This document shows, one piece after another, positions 9,120 through 15,214 of a stretch of DNA of 64,000 nt (the stretch's first letter is position 1; each line of letters opens with the position of its first letter). Position numbers and translations under genes: made by a program. The notes under the pieces were generated by a model. The model saw nothing but the letters and a program-made list of their open reading frames with translations, was not told the DNA's origin and did no database searches. Location of the stretch: assembly GCF_042649825.1 (NCBI RefSeq), contig NZ_JBHSAB010000004.1:190602-254601 (forward strand), read 5' to 3'. Source of the DNA: Legionella_C dresdenensis. GTDB lineage: Bacteria > Pseudomonadota > Gammaproteobacteria > Legionellales > Legionellaceae.

Positions 9120-9192
9120 ATTGGGCTGTAAAGCCCAACATTCATTCATTAATCTGGCATCGATTGTTGGGCTGCACTTCGTTTTGCCCAAC
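9114..9192. repeat. Dispersed palindromic repeat, two arms, overlapping the manC stop
   Basis: GCGTAGATTGGGCTGTAAAG followed by CCCAACA forms the first hairpin (9114-9140). A second, imperfect arm (TGTTGGGCTGCACTTCGTTT, then TGCCCAACC) lies at 9165-9192. The manC stop codon TAG is part of the repeat. The two arms are in opposite orientation, as in the pair at 32.63-32.71 kb. Confidence 0.8.
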
Positions 9193-9214
9193 CGACGTCG
9201 TGGATCGAATTGCT

Positions 9215-9661
9215 TTACATTACGGCTTTCGCCAAACTTGCCTCTGTCTGACCGCCATAAAGCGTTTCGCGATAATTCCCTTCAGGGTCAAACACAAAGG
9301 TTACTGGTACGCCTCGAATATCGCCCAGATTCAATGCCGAGCCGGGATCTTCTGCCAATGCGGGGTAAGTCAATTCATATTTGCGAGCCAGATCTTTTTG
9401 CTCTGCCAGAGGTAGGGCGTCAAAATTAACCGCGAATAGTGCAACATTGTCTTTATGGGTCTGATAGAACCGGTTTAATTCGGCAATTTCATCAATACAG
9501 GGATGACACCAGCTTGCCCAGTAATTAATTAATACCCATTTTCCTTTCAGGGCTGAAAAATTGATTTGCTTACCTTCAAGCGTAGTCAGGATGATGCCAG
9601 CATGGGCTAAAGGCAGGATGAAAAATAAAAAACCGCATAAAAGGGATCGGAACCGTAACAT
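9215..9661 (-). CDS. TlpA/ResA-type periplasmic thioredoxin
   Basis: This is a thioredoxin-fold protein with signal peptide MLRFRSLLCGFLFFILPLAHA and the redox motif WASWCHPC. A cis-proline region GVPVTFVFDPEGN follows. Proteins of this type reduce disulfides or deliver reductant outside the cytoplasm, for example in cytochrome c maturation. I preferred ATG 9661, which starts directly at the signal peptide, over the GTG at 9697. The mature protein is short (about 125 aa) but contains the whole fold. It converges with manC across the repeat; no ccm genes are close, so the client is unknown. Confidence 0.85.
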   Translation of the reverse strand: MLRFRSLLCGFLFFILPLAHAGIILTTLEGKQINFSALKGKWVLINYWASWCHPCIDEIAELNRFYQTHKDNVALFAVNFDALPLAEQKDLARKYELTYPALAEDPGSALNLGDIRGVPVTFVFDPEGNYRETLYGGQTEASLAKAVM

Positions 9662-9793
9662 AATCTGTCTCGTCTTACTTTTGATTGATGGTAACACATT
9701 TTTTGTTTTTAAAAATAATCAAGGGATACTAAACATAAACCCTCAAGCATCCTTCTCCATTTTCAGCTATTCTATAGGAATAAGGAGACGGTT

Positions 9794-10627
9794 ATGAAAG
9801 AGATTGATGTTGCCCGGATTGTTGATGGCATGCTTGTTCGAGAGGGTGCAGGCGTTAAACTAAAACGTTATATAGGCGCGGATCGGAGCAATGACTGGGA
9901 ACCGGTACTGCTATTTGATTATTTTGACAGTGAAGAACCTATGGATTATCTGGGCGGCTTTCCCGCCCATCCACACCGTGGTTTTGAAACCATTACCTAT
10001 ATGCTGGCCGGAAAAATGATGCATCAGGACAATCAGGGGCATCAGGGTATTATCGGGCCGGGTGATGTACAATGGATGACCGCAGGGCGGGGTGTGGTTC
10101 ACTCTGAAATGCCGGCGCAAAACCATGGGCGGCTTGCAGGTATCCAGCTTTGGCTTAACTTGCCGGCCGATAACAAAATGGTAACGCCCGCCTATCAGGA
10201 ATATACCGCTGAGCAATTGCCCATTGAGCAACAGGATTCGGGCACTACAATTAAAGTTATTGCAGGTTCAACGGCGCAGGGAACACATTCTCCAATCAGC
10301 GGTATTGCTACCGCGCCGTTAATGTTTGATATTCAGATGCGCTTGCCGTCTACGATTACCCAATCGATTCCGGAAAGTCATCAGGCTATGGTATTGGTAT
10401 TGGACGGTGTATTATCAATCCAGGACAATACCATACCAGCCGGCAATCTGGCCATGCTTACCACAGGCGACAGCCTGACCTTTAAAGCACTGACCAGTGA
10501 TACCCGTTGTTTACTGATTGCAGCAAAAAAACTGCATGAACCAATTGCCCGCCTTGGCCCGTTTGTCATGAATACCCAGGCGGAGATTATGCAGGCAATG
10601 GACGATTTCAGGAATCACCGCTTTTAA
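9794..10627 (+). CDS. Pirin-family bicupin (YhaK-like)
   Basis: A 277-aa pirin with the N-terminal cupin metal site HPHRGFETITYMLAGKMMHQD and WMTAGRGVVHSEMP. Members bind iron or other metals, and some have quercetin dioxygenase activity or act as redox-sensitive regulators; the substrate here is not evident. The ribosome site AAGGAG precedes ATG 9794 by 6-7 nt. wrbA follows 17 nt later, so the two are probably co-transcribed as an oxidative/quinone stress pair. Confidence 0.92.
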   Translation: MKEIDVARIVDGMLVREGAGVKLKRYIGADRSNDWEPVLLFDYFDSEEPMDYLGGFPAHPHRGFETITYMLAGKMMHQDNQGHQGIIGPGDVQWMTAGRGVVHSEMPAQNHGRLAGIQLWLNLPADNKMVTPAYQEYTAEQLPIEQQDSGTTIKVIAGSTAQGTHSPISGIATAPLMFDIQMRLPSTITQSIPESHQAMVLVLDGVLSIQDNTIPAGNLAMLTTGDSLTFKALTSDTRCLLIAAKKLHEPIARLGPFVMNTQAEIMQAMDDFRNHRF

Positions 10628-10644
10628 TTGGACAAGGAGCAATA

Positions 10645-11244
10645 ATGACAAAAATACTGGTTCTGTATTATTCGAGCTATGGACACGTTGAAACGATGGC
10701 GGAAGAAGTCGCCAAGGGCGCCAGGGAAGTTGAGGGAGTCAGTGTGGTAATCAAGCGAGTACCGGAAACCATGCCGGAAGAGGTTGCAAAAAAAGCAGGG
10801 GTTAAACTCAATCAGCAGGCCGAAATTGCCAAACCTCAGGAATTGGCTGAATATGATGCCATTATTTTTGGTACTCCTACCCGTTTCGGTAATATGGCCG
10901 CCCAAATGCGTAATTTTCTTGATCAAACCGGCGGCTTGTGGGTTAACGGCGCATTAGTAGGTAAGCTGGGCAGCGTTTTTGTCTCTACCGGTACTGGCGG
11001 CGGTAATGAATCGACCATTTTGTCATTCTGGAATACTCTCATGCATCACGGCATGATTGTGGTTGGCGTTCCTTATACTGAAAAAGGATTAACCGATTTA
11101 AGCGAAGTGCGCGGAAGCTCGCCTTATGGCGCAGGCACAATTGCCGGTTCTGACGGCAGCCGCACGCCAAATGATATTGAGCGTCAGATTGCGCGTTTTC
11201 AGGGCAAACATGTGGCCGGGATTGCAAAACGGTTGTTTGATTAA
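10645..11244 (+). CDS. wrbA: WrbA, NAD(P)H:quinone oxidoreductase
   Basis: WrbA is a tetrameric FMN flavodoxin-like enzyme that reduces quinones by two electrons. The FMN phosphate loop region LVLYYSSYGHVETMAEEVAKG opens the protein. FGTPTRFGNMAAQMRNFLDQTGGLW and FVSTGTGGGNE give the family signature, and the C-terminus has GSSPYGAGTIAG. At 199 aa it is full length. AAGGAG lies 6 nt upstream of ATG 10645. It follows pirin in an apparent two-gene operon and is followed at once by a MITE-like repeat. Confidence 0.95.
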   Translation: MTKILVLYYSSYGHVETMAEEVAKGAREVEGVSVVIKRVPETMPEEVAKKAGVKLNQQAEIAKPQELAEYDAIIFGTPTRFGNMAAQMRNFLDQTGGLWVNGALVGKLGSVFVSTGTGGGNESTILSFWNTLMHHGMIVVGVPYTEKGLTDLSEVRGSSPYGAGTIAGSDGSRTPNDIERQIARFQGKHVAGIAKRLFD

Positions 11245-11250
11245 TCTTAT

Positions 11251-11333
11251 GTCATTCCCGCGCAGGCGGGAATCTATTCCTAAAATGGCACAGTGCTACG
11301 TTAAAAATAGATTCCCGCCTGCGCGGGAATGAC
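11251..11333. repeat. MITE-like element, 83 bp with perfect 28-bp terminal inverted repeats
   Basis: The arms 11251-11278 and 11306-11333 are exact inverse copies beginning GTCATTCCCGCGCAGGCGGG, enclosing a 27-bp core. Each arm is itself palindromic (ATTCCCGC/GCGGGAAT). Related copies lie at 12982-13067, 23531-23617 and 23641-23725, with fragments elsewhere. It lies between the convergent wrbA and hflX genes. Confidence 0.9.
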
Positions 11334-11360
11334 TGATCTCATGGGGCTAAGATGTTTAAC

Positions 11361-12605
11361 CTACGGAAATAACTCTTGATATTGTGTCTGGGTAAGTTTG
11401 ATGGTCATCTGCCAGCCGCCCTGATCATCAACCTGTTCTGTTAATACTGCACCCAGAGCATATAAACGCGCACGCAATTTAGCCTGATCAACCGCAACGT
11501 AAATTTCTTTTTTGACTACTGCGCCATGTAAGGCTGTTGCTATTGCCTCCTGCAGCAAATCCAGTCCGGCGCCGTTTTGAGCGGAAAGCCAGACTTTGCA
11601 GGAATCATCCTGTTGATCAAGCCGTGGTTGCCAGCCTTCCTGTTGATCGATTTTATTGAATACCTGAATCATGGGAATATCATCAACGGCTAATTCAGCT
11701 AAAACCTGCTGGACTGCGGCGACATTTTCCCGCCAGTGCGGATCAGAGATATCAATTACATGCAGCAATAAATCCGCTTCCTGCGTTTCTTCAAGGGTAG
11801 CGCGGAATGCTTCAACTAACTGATGCGGAAGATCACGGATAAACCCTACTGTATCTGCCAGTATAACGGCAGATGAGCCGGGTAAATCCAGTTTCCGCAT
11901 GGTTGGATCAAGGGTTGCGAATAACTGGTCAGCGGCATAAATACTGTCGCCGGTTAATGCATTAAACAACGTTGATTTACCGGCATTGGTGTAACCAACA
12001 AGCGACACAGTCGGCATGGCCGCTTTCTGGCGGGCGCGACGGTTCTGATCACGGCTGCGCCTGACCTTTTCAAGCCGTTTGTGAATCGATTTAATTCGCT
12101 CGCGTAACAGCCGGCGGTCGGTTTCAAGCTGGGTTTCACCGGGGCCGCGTAAGCCGATACCGCCTTTTTGGCGCTCAAGGTGAGTCCAGCCTCTGATTAG
12201 CCGGGTAGACAAATGTTCAAGCTGAGCAAGTTCGACTTGTAATTTCCCTTCAAATGTTCGGGCGCGTTGTGCAAAGATATCAAGGATTAACCCGCTGCGG
12301 CCAACGACACGGCATTGAAACAGGCGTTCAAGATTACGTTCCTGAGAAGGGGAGAGTTCATGGTTTACCAAAACCAGTTCTGCATTACAGGCAGTAACCA
12401 GTTCCTGGATTTCTTCAGCCTTGCCAAGACCGACATAATATTTGGCATCGGGCGTAGCCCGTGAGCCGGTAACGCAGGCAACAATTTCAGCCTGTGCAGA
12501 AACCGCCAGCTCTTCAAATTCGGCTAATGCTTTTTCAGCATCAACGCCAGGAAGAGCCAGCTGTACTATAATAGCCCGCTCGCCGCCTTGTGGACGTTCA
12601 AACAC
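11361..12605 (-). CDS. hflX: HflX, ribosome-associated GTPase
   Basis: HflX binds the 50S subunit and splits or rescues stalled ribosomes under stress. The G-domain shows GYTNAGKSTLFNALTG (P-loop), ADTVGFIRDLP (G3) and FNKIDQ (G4). The N-terminal HflX domain has ATPDAKYYVGLGKAEEI and VNHELSPSQERNLE, and the linker has GPGETQLETDRR. Length 414 aa is typical. It lies 29 nt downstream of hfq on the same strand, the classical hfq-hflX pair. hflK/hflC do not follow, so the operon is shorter than in enterobacteria. Confidence 0.96.
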   Translation of the reverse strand: MFERPQGGERAIIVQLALPGVDAEKALAEFEELAVSAQAEIVACVTGSRATPDAKYYVGLGKAEEIQELVTACNAELVLVNHELSPSQERNLERLFQCRVVGRSGLILDIFAQRARTFEGKLQVELAQLEHLSTRLIRGWTHLERQKGGIGLRGPGETQLETDRRLLRERIKSIHKRLEKVRRSRDQNRRARQKAAMPTVSLVGYTNAGKSTLFNALTGDSIYAADQLFATLDPTMRKLDLPGSSAVILADTVGFIRDLPHQLVEAFRATLEETQEADLLLHVIDISDPHWRENVAAVQQVLAELAVDDIPMIQVFNKIDQQEGWQPRLDQQDDSCKVWLSAQNGAGLDLLQEAIATALHGAVVKKEIYVAVDQAKLRARLYALGAVLTEQVDDQGGWQMTIKLTQTQYQELFP

Positions 12606-12634
12606 AACAAACCTGATTATTAAGCAAAGTCTGC

Positions 12635-12880
12635 TCAGTCTGCCACATTTTCCTCGTCTTCACCAGTAGGCACTTTTATCATGCGTGAAGGTACAACCGT
12701 TGATATCGCATGCTTATATACCATTTGGGTAACGGCATTTTTCAGCATTACAACATATTGATCAAATGAGTCCACTATACCGTGCAATTTAATCCCGTTA
12801 ACCAGGAATACGGAAACAGGAACTTTTTCTTTGCGCAGTTCATTTAAGAACGGATCTTGTAACTGATGATTTTTAGACAT
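12635..12880 (-). CDS. hfq: Hfq, RNA chaperone
   Basis: Hfq is the hexameric Sm-like protein that pairs small RNAs with mRNAs. At 81 aa it has Sm1 (NELRKEKVPVSVFLVNGIKL), the conserved KNAVTQMVYKHAISTVVPSR Sm2 stretch, and a short acidic tail. AAGGAG precedes the ATG at 12880 by about 7 nt. hflX follows on the same strand. miaA, the usual upstream partner, is absent; the upstream side holds a repeat and an unrelated plus-strand gene. Confidence 0.97.
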   Translation of the reverse strand: MSKNHQLQDPFLNELRKEKVPVSVFLVNGIKLHGIVDSFDQYVVMLKNAVTQMVYKHAISTVVPSRMIKVPTGEDEENVAD

Positions 12881-12981
12881 TGCCTTCTCCTTATTTTTAT
12901 TGTTTGAGGCAACAACATTAATAAGTATAGCCGGTTTTAAAAAAATATCCTCCTGGCTTTTAGTTCCGTGCGGGAAAATTT

Positions 12982-13067
12982 GTCATCCCCGCGAAGGCGG
13001 GGATCCATCCCTCAAACAAGGTCAAGAGTCAACTTGAGAAATAGATTCCGGCCTTCGCGGGAATGAC
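12982..13067. repeat. MITE-like element, 86 bp
   Basis: It starts GTCATCCCCGCGAAGGCGGG and ends CCTTCGCGGGAATGAC, with the core CAAACAAGGTCAAGAGTCAA shared with the copies at 23.5-23.7 kb. It occupies the space between hfq and the CaaX-box gene. The rest of that ~360-bp gap (13068-13241) shows no gene; it is AT-rich and probably holds the promoter of the downstream gene. Confidence 0.88.
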
Positions 13068-13241
13068 AAAATCCTTAACTTAATGGCAGTGATTACAGAA
13101 TGGTCCGTTACAAGAAGAATTATTGTAACAACTATTCATTTTATGACATTTTGGTTACTATAGGACAACTCGACCAAAATTAATCATGTTGTGTATAAGA
13201 TTCTGGCGAGCTTTATTTTTGTTGTTTTAGGAGAATTAACA

Positions 13242-14555
13242 ATGGTGTTGTCATACGAAGAAATAATGCAGGACCCTTATGAGAAATTGATCGCTACTGA
13301 TGGCGGTTTGGCCGAAAATGCTCCAGCTTTAGACGCGCTTGAACCTGCAAAACAAGATGCGCTGGCAGAAGAATTAGTAAAACAATGCTCTCACGCCAAT
13401 TTTCAGCAGTTACACGGAAAATTGAAGGCCGCAGCACCTTATGTAAATATCTATAGAGCTTTAGAAAATGCCTGTATAGTAAGGGCTCAAATTGCAGCTA
13501 TAAACGGTAGTGCCAAACATGTTGCTACTGCTGAGCAATTTGTAGCCAATATTAAGACAGAGGCTTTTCGTCAGTTCCCCGAGTTAGCGAAGCATTTTTT
13601 CGCCAAACATGAAGCTGAATATGCAGAAAATGTTGCAATGACGCTTGCTGACAATAAAGCAGCGCGCGCCGAATTAAAAAACGTTGCTAATGATACGTTT
13701 GCTGGCACTACATTTGGTACACGCCTGGCTCAGGCCACCAAAGCCAGCAAGCATGTGAATGCACTGCTGCAGGATAATCCAGAGAAAATAGTAAAGCGGA
13801 ACAGTTTTACCGGTGAACTGGTTAATCTTTTCCCAAGATTGTTTGGTAAATTGAAGGGGCAAGAGCAGGCAATTGCTGGAAAGTTATCAGCAACAGAAGA
13901 AGCTAAAATAAAATTACAAACTATCACTGCTGCAATCGATGCCGAGGATCATGAAGAAGTAAAACAATCATTTGGTATTATGCATGCTGCATTGGTAAAA
14001 CGTTCCGGCAGTGAGGAAACGACAACAATTGGAGCAGATTCTGTTCCAGTAACAACAAGTACAGAACCCGCTGATAAACCAGCTTCTGAAACGACTATTT
14101 CAGAGCCAACTCCAGAAGCGGCTGCTGAGACAACATCTGCAACGCCTGCGTCAGAGACAGCTCCAGAAGCGGCTACTGAGACAACATCTGCAACGCCTGC
14201 GTCAGAGCCAGCTCCAGAAGCGGCTACTGAGACAACATCTGCAACGTCTGCGGCACAACCAGTTCCAGAAGCGGCTGCTGAGACAACATCTGCAACGCCT
14301 GCGGCAGCGCCAGCAGCGGCTGCTGAGACAACATCTGCAACGTCTGCGGCACAACCAGCTCCAGAAGCGGCTACTGAGACAGCATCTGCAACCTCTGCTC
14401 CTGCAACAACAGAGCTGCCTGCTGAGTCCAGTCCTGGAAATAATACGAACTCAATATTTGGCGCAGCTAACCCAACCAATCAAAAACGCTTGGGCAATCC
14501 GGGTCAGAAAACTGTTTGTGGTTTAAATCCGGGCAGTTCTTGCAGCGTTATGTAA
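13242..14555 (+). CDS. Unknown protein with Pro/Ala/Glu/Thr tandem repeats and C-terminal CaaX box (CSVM)
   Basis: I do not recognise the family. From ATG 13242 (AGGAG at 13229-13233, 8-nt spacing) the product is 437 aa. Residues 1 to about 270 are helical and hydrophilic with no signal peptide or membrane span. About 290 to 390 is a low-complexity region built from nearly six tandem 17-residue units of the type PEAATETTSATPASEPA. The last residues are GLNPGSSCSVM. C-S-V-M fits the CaaX consensus recognised by eukaryotic farnesyltransferase (X = Met), a feature known from host-prenylated Legionella effectors. Bacteria have no protein prenyltransferase, so if functional it would act in a eukaryotic host. 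An upstream in-frame GTG at 13191 gives a hydrophobic N-terminus but lacks a ribosome site. Confidence 0.6.
   Translation: MVLSYEEIMQDPYEKLIATDGGLAENAPALDALEPAKQDALAEELVKQCSHANFQQLHGKLKAAAPYVNIYRALENACIVRAQIAAINGSAKHVATAEQFVANIKTEAFRQFPELAKHFFAKHEAEYAENVAMTLADNKAARAELKNVANDTFAGTTFGTRLAQATKASKHVNALLQDNPEKIVKRNSFTGELVNLFPRLFGKLKGQEQAIAGKLSATEEAKIKLQTITAAIDAEDHEEVKQSFGIMHAALVKRSGSEETTTIGADSVPVTTSTEPADKPASETTISEPTPEAAAETTSATPASETAPEAATETTSATPASEPAPEAATETTSATSAAQPVPEAAAETTSATPAAAPAAAAETTSATSAAQPAPEAATETASATSAPATTELPAESSPGNNTNSIFGAANPTNQKRLGNPGQKTVCGLNPGSSCSVM
14112..14411 (+). repeat. In-frame tandem repeat, 51-nt unit, about 6 copies
   Basis: Units start at 14112, 14163, 14214, 14265, 14316 and 14361. 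The fifth is 45 nt because the Pro-Glu codons are missing. All encode variants of PEAA(A/T)ETTSAT followed by a variable hexapeptide. All length changes are multiples of 3, so the frame is kept. Copy number is likely to vary between strains. Confidence 0.92.
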
Positions 14556-14567
14556 CATCCCTTTGGT

Positions 14568-14587
14568 GTTCCCGCGCAAGCGGGAAC
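14568..14587. repeat. Half MITE arm, hairpin with GCAA tetraloop
   Basis: GTTCCCGC-GCAA-GCGGGAAC lies 12 nt after the stop of the CaaX gene. It is a single arm of the MITE-like family. It may stabilise or end the upstream mRNA, but no U-run follows. Confidence 0.65.
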
Positions 14588-14640
14588 CTGCTTCCAATAT
14601 CCCTCCATTTTAGCAACTCCGCCAAAATCCTGGCCGCTTT

Positions 14641-14654
14641 TGAGATATTTCTTG
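14641..14654 (+). promoter_or_regulatory. Candidate LetA/GacA-type activator box
   Basis: TGAGATATTTCTTG matches 10 of the 12 fixed positions of the Legionella LetA box TNAGAAATTTCTNA. It is centred about 65 bp upstream of the predicted start of the GGA-rich RNA, the position such boxes occupy at rsmY/rsmZ. A 10/12 match alone is expected roughly twice per 64 kb by chance, so the weight comes from its position. A TATACT at 14701-14706 could be the -10 element; no good -35 is visible. Confidence 0.4.
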
Positions 14655-14712
14655 GATGCCGACCAGCTTAACACGCTAGGCATTTTTTGGGCGAATTCTA
14701 TATACTTTCAGC

Positions 14713-14816
14713 ATAAGGGATGACATGGAATGTCTGACAGGATGTCAATGCGCCATGGACCAGCACAGGATGTGCTCTGCTGCAAGGACGCAGCGGCTTT
14801 AAGCCCCAGGCTTAAA
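14713..14816 (+). ncRNA. Candidate Csr/Rsm sponge RNA (RsmY/RsmZ-like)
   Basis: About 105 nt hold five GGA motifs (14727, 14740, 14757, 14768, 14786). Four sit exactly in the loops of small hairpins: GACAT-GGA-ATGTC (14722-14734), TGACA-GGA-TGTCA (14735-14747), GCACA-GGA-TGTGC (14763-14775) and GCTGC-AAGGAC-GCAGC (14779-14794). Two loops read ACAGGATGT, almost the core of the known CsrA high-affinity sequence. The 3' end has a perfect 8-bp stem TTTAAGCC-CCA-GGCTTAAA (14798-14816) but no U-run. The LetA-like box and TATACT lie upstream at suitable distances. Such RNAs titrate CsrA. The alternative is a dispersed array of palindromes between two convergent genes. Confidence 0.45.
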
Positions 14817-14818
14817 TC

Positions 14819-15214
14819 CTAAGCAAACATTTTCCGAATTGCCTCAGGCAATTCAACCGATTTGCCCTGAGTATAATCAATCCATACAATTTTACTGGTG
14901 CCTTGCGCCATGAGTTGGCCATCCTGAAGCAAATCATGATCGACAATAAAGCTGGAGCGCCCCAGGCTGTGCATGGTACTGGTCAGGGTCAGCGTTGCTG
15001 GATAAACCACCGGTTTTAAAAACGTACACGCAATATGAATCACAACCGGACCGATATTTTGCTTCATATCAAGATTCTGGCTTGCCAGCCATTCAATCCG
15101 GGCTTCCTGAAAGTAATCAAAATAACGGGTATTATTAACATGCCCTAACGCATCCATATCACCCCAGGCAATTGCAAAGGTTTTTTCATGGATTTTGATT
15201 TTCTGTTCGCTCAT
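14819..15214 (-). CDS. YbgC/FadM-type acyl-CoA thioesterase (4HBT hotdog fold)
   Basis: A 131-aa single-hotdog protein with the family motif AWGDMDALGHVNNTRYFDYFQEAR, in which the Asp of the WGDMD...GHVNN stretch is the catalytic residue. These enzymes hydrolyse acyl-CoA or related thioesters, in housekeeping or aromatic metabolism; the substrate cannot be read from the sequence. Its ATG overlaps the priA stop by 4 nt (ATGA), so it is the last gene of the midA-PTPS-priA operon. Confidence 0.88.
   Translation of the reverse strand: MSEQKIKIHEKTFAIAWGDMDALGHVNNTRYFDYFQEARIEWLASQNLDMKQNIGPVVIHIACTFLKPVVYPATLTLTSTMHSLGRSSFIVDHDLLQDGQLMAQGTSKIVWIDYTQGKSVELPEAIRKMFA

Noticed and set aside
13191..13241. 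Upstream GTG extension of the CaaX gene giving a hydrophobic, signal-like N-terminus
   Set aside because: The ATG at 13242 has AGGAG at ideal spacing, and the GTG has none. The hydrophobic reading overlaps the leader.
14112..14411. Regular direct repeats considered as a CRISPR array
   Set aside because: Units are contiguous without unique spacers, keep a reading frame, and lie inside a coding gene; there are no cas genes.
13949..14479. Long minus-strand open frame (176 codons, Val/Ala/Ser-rich) opposite the PAET repeats
   Set aside because: It is the antisense shadow of the in-frame tandem repeat; its low-complexity sequence follows the repeat period and it has no ribosome site.
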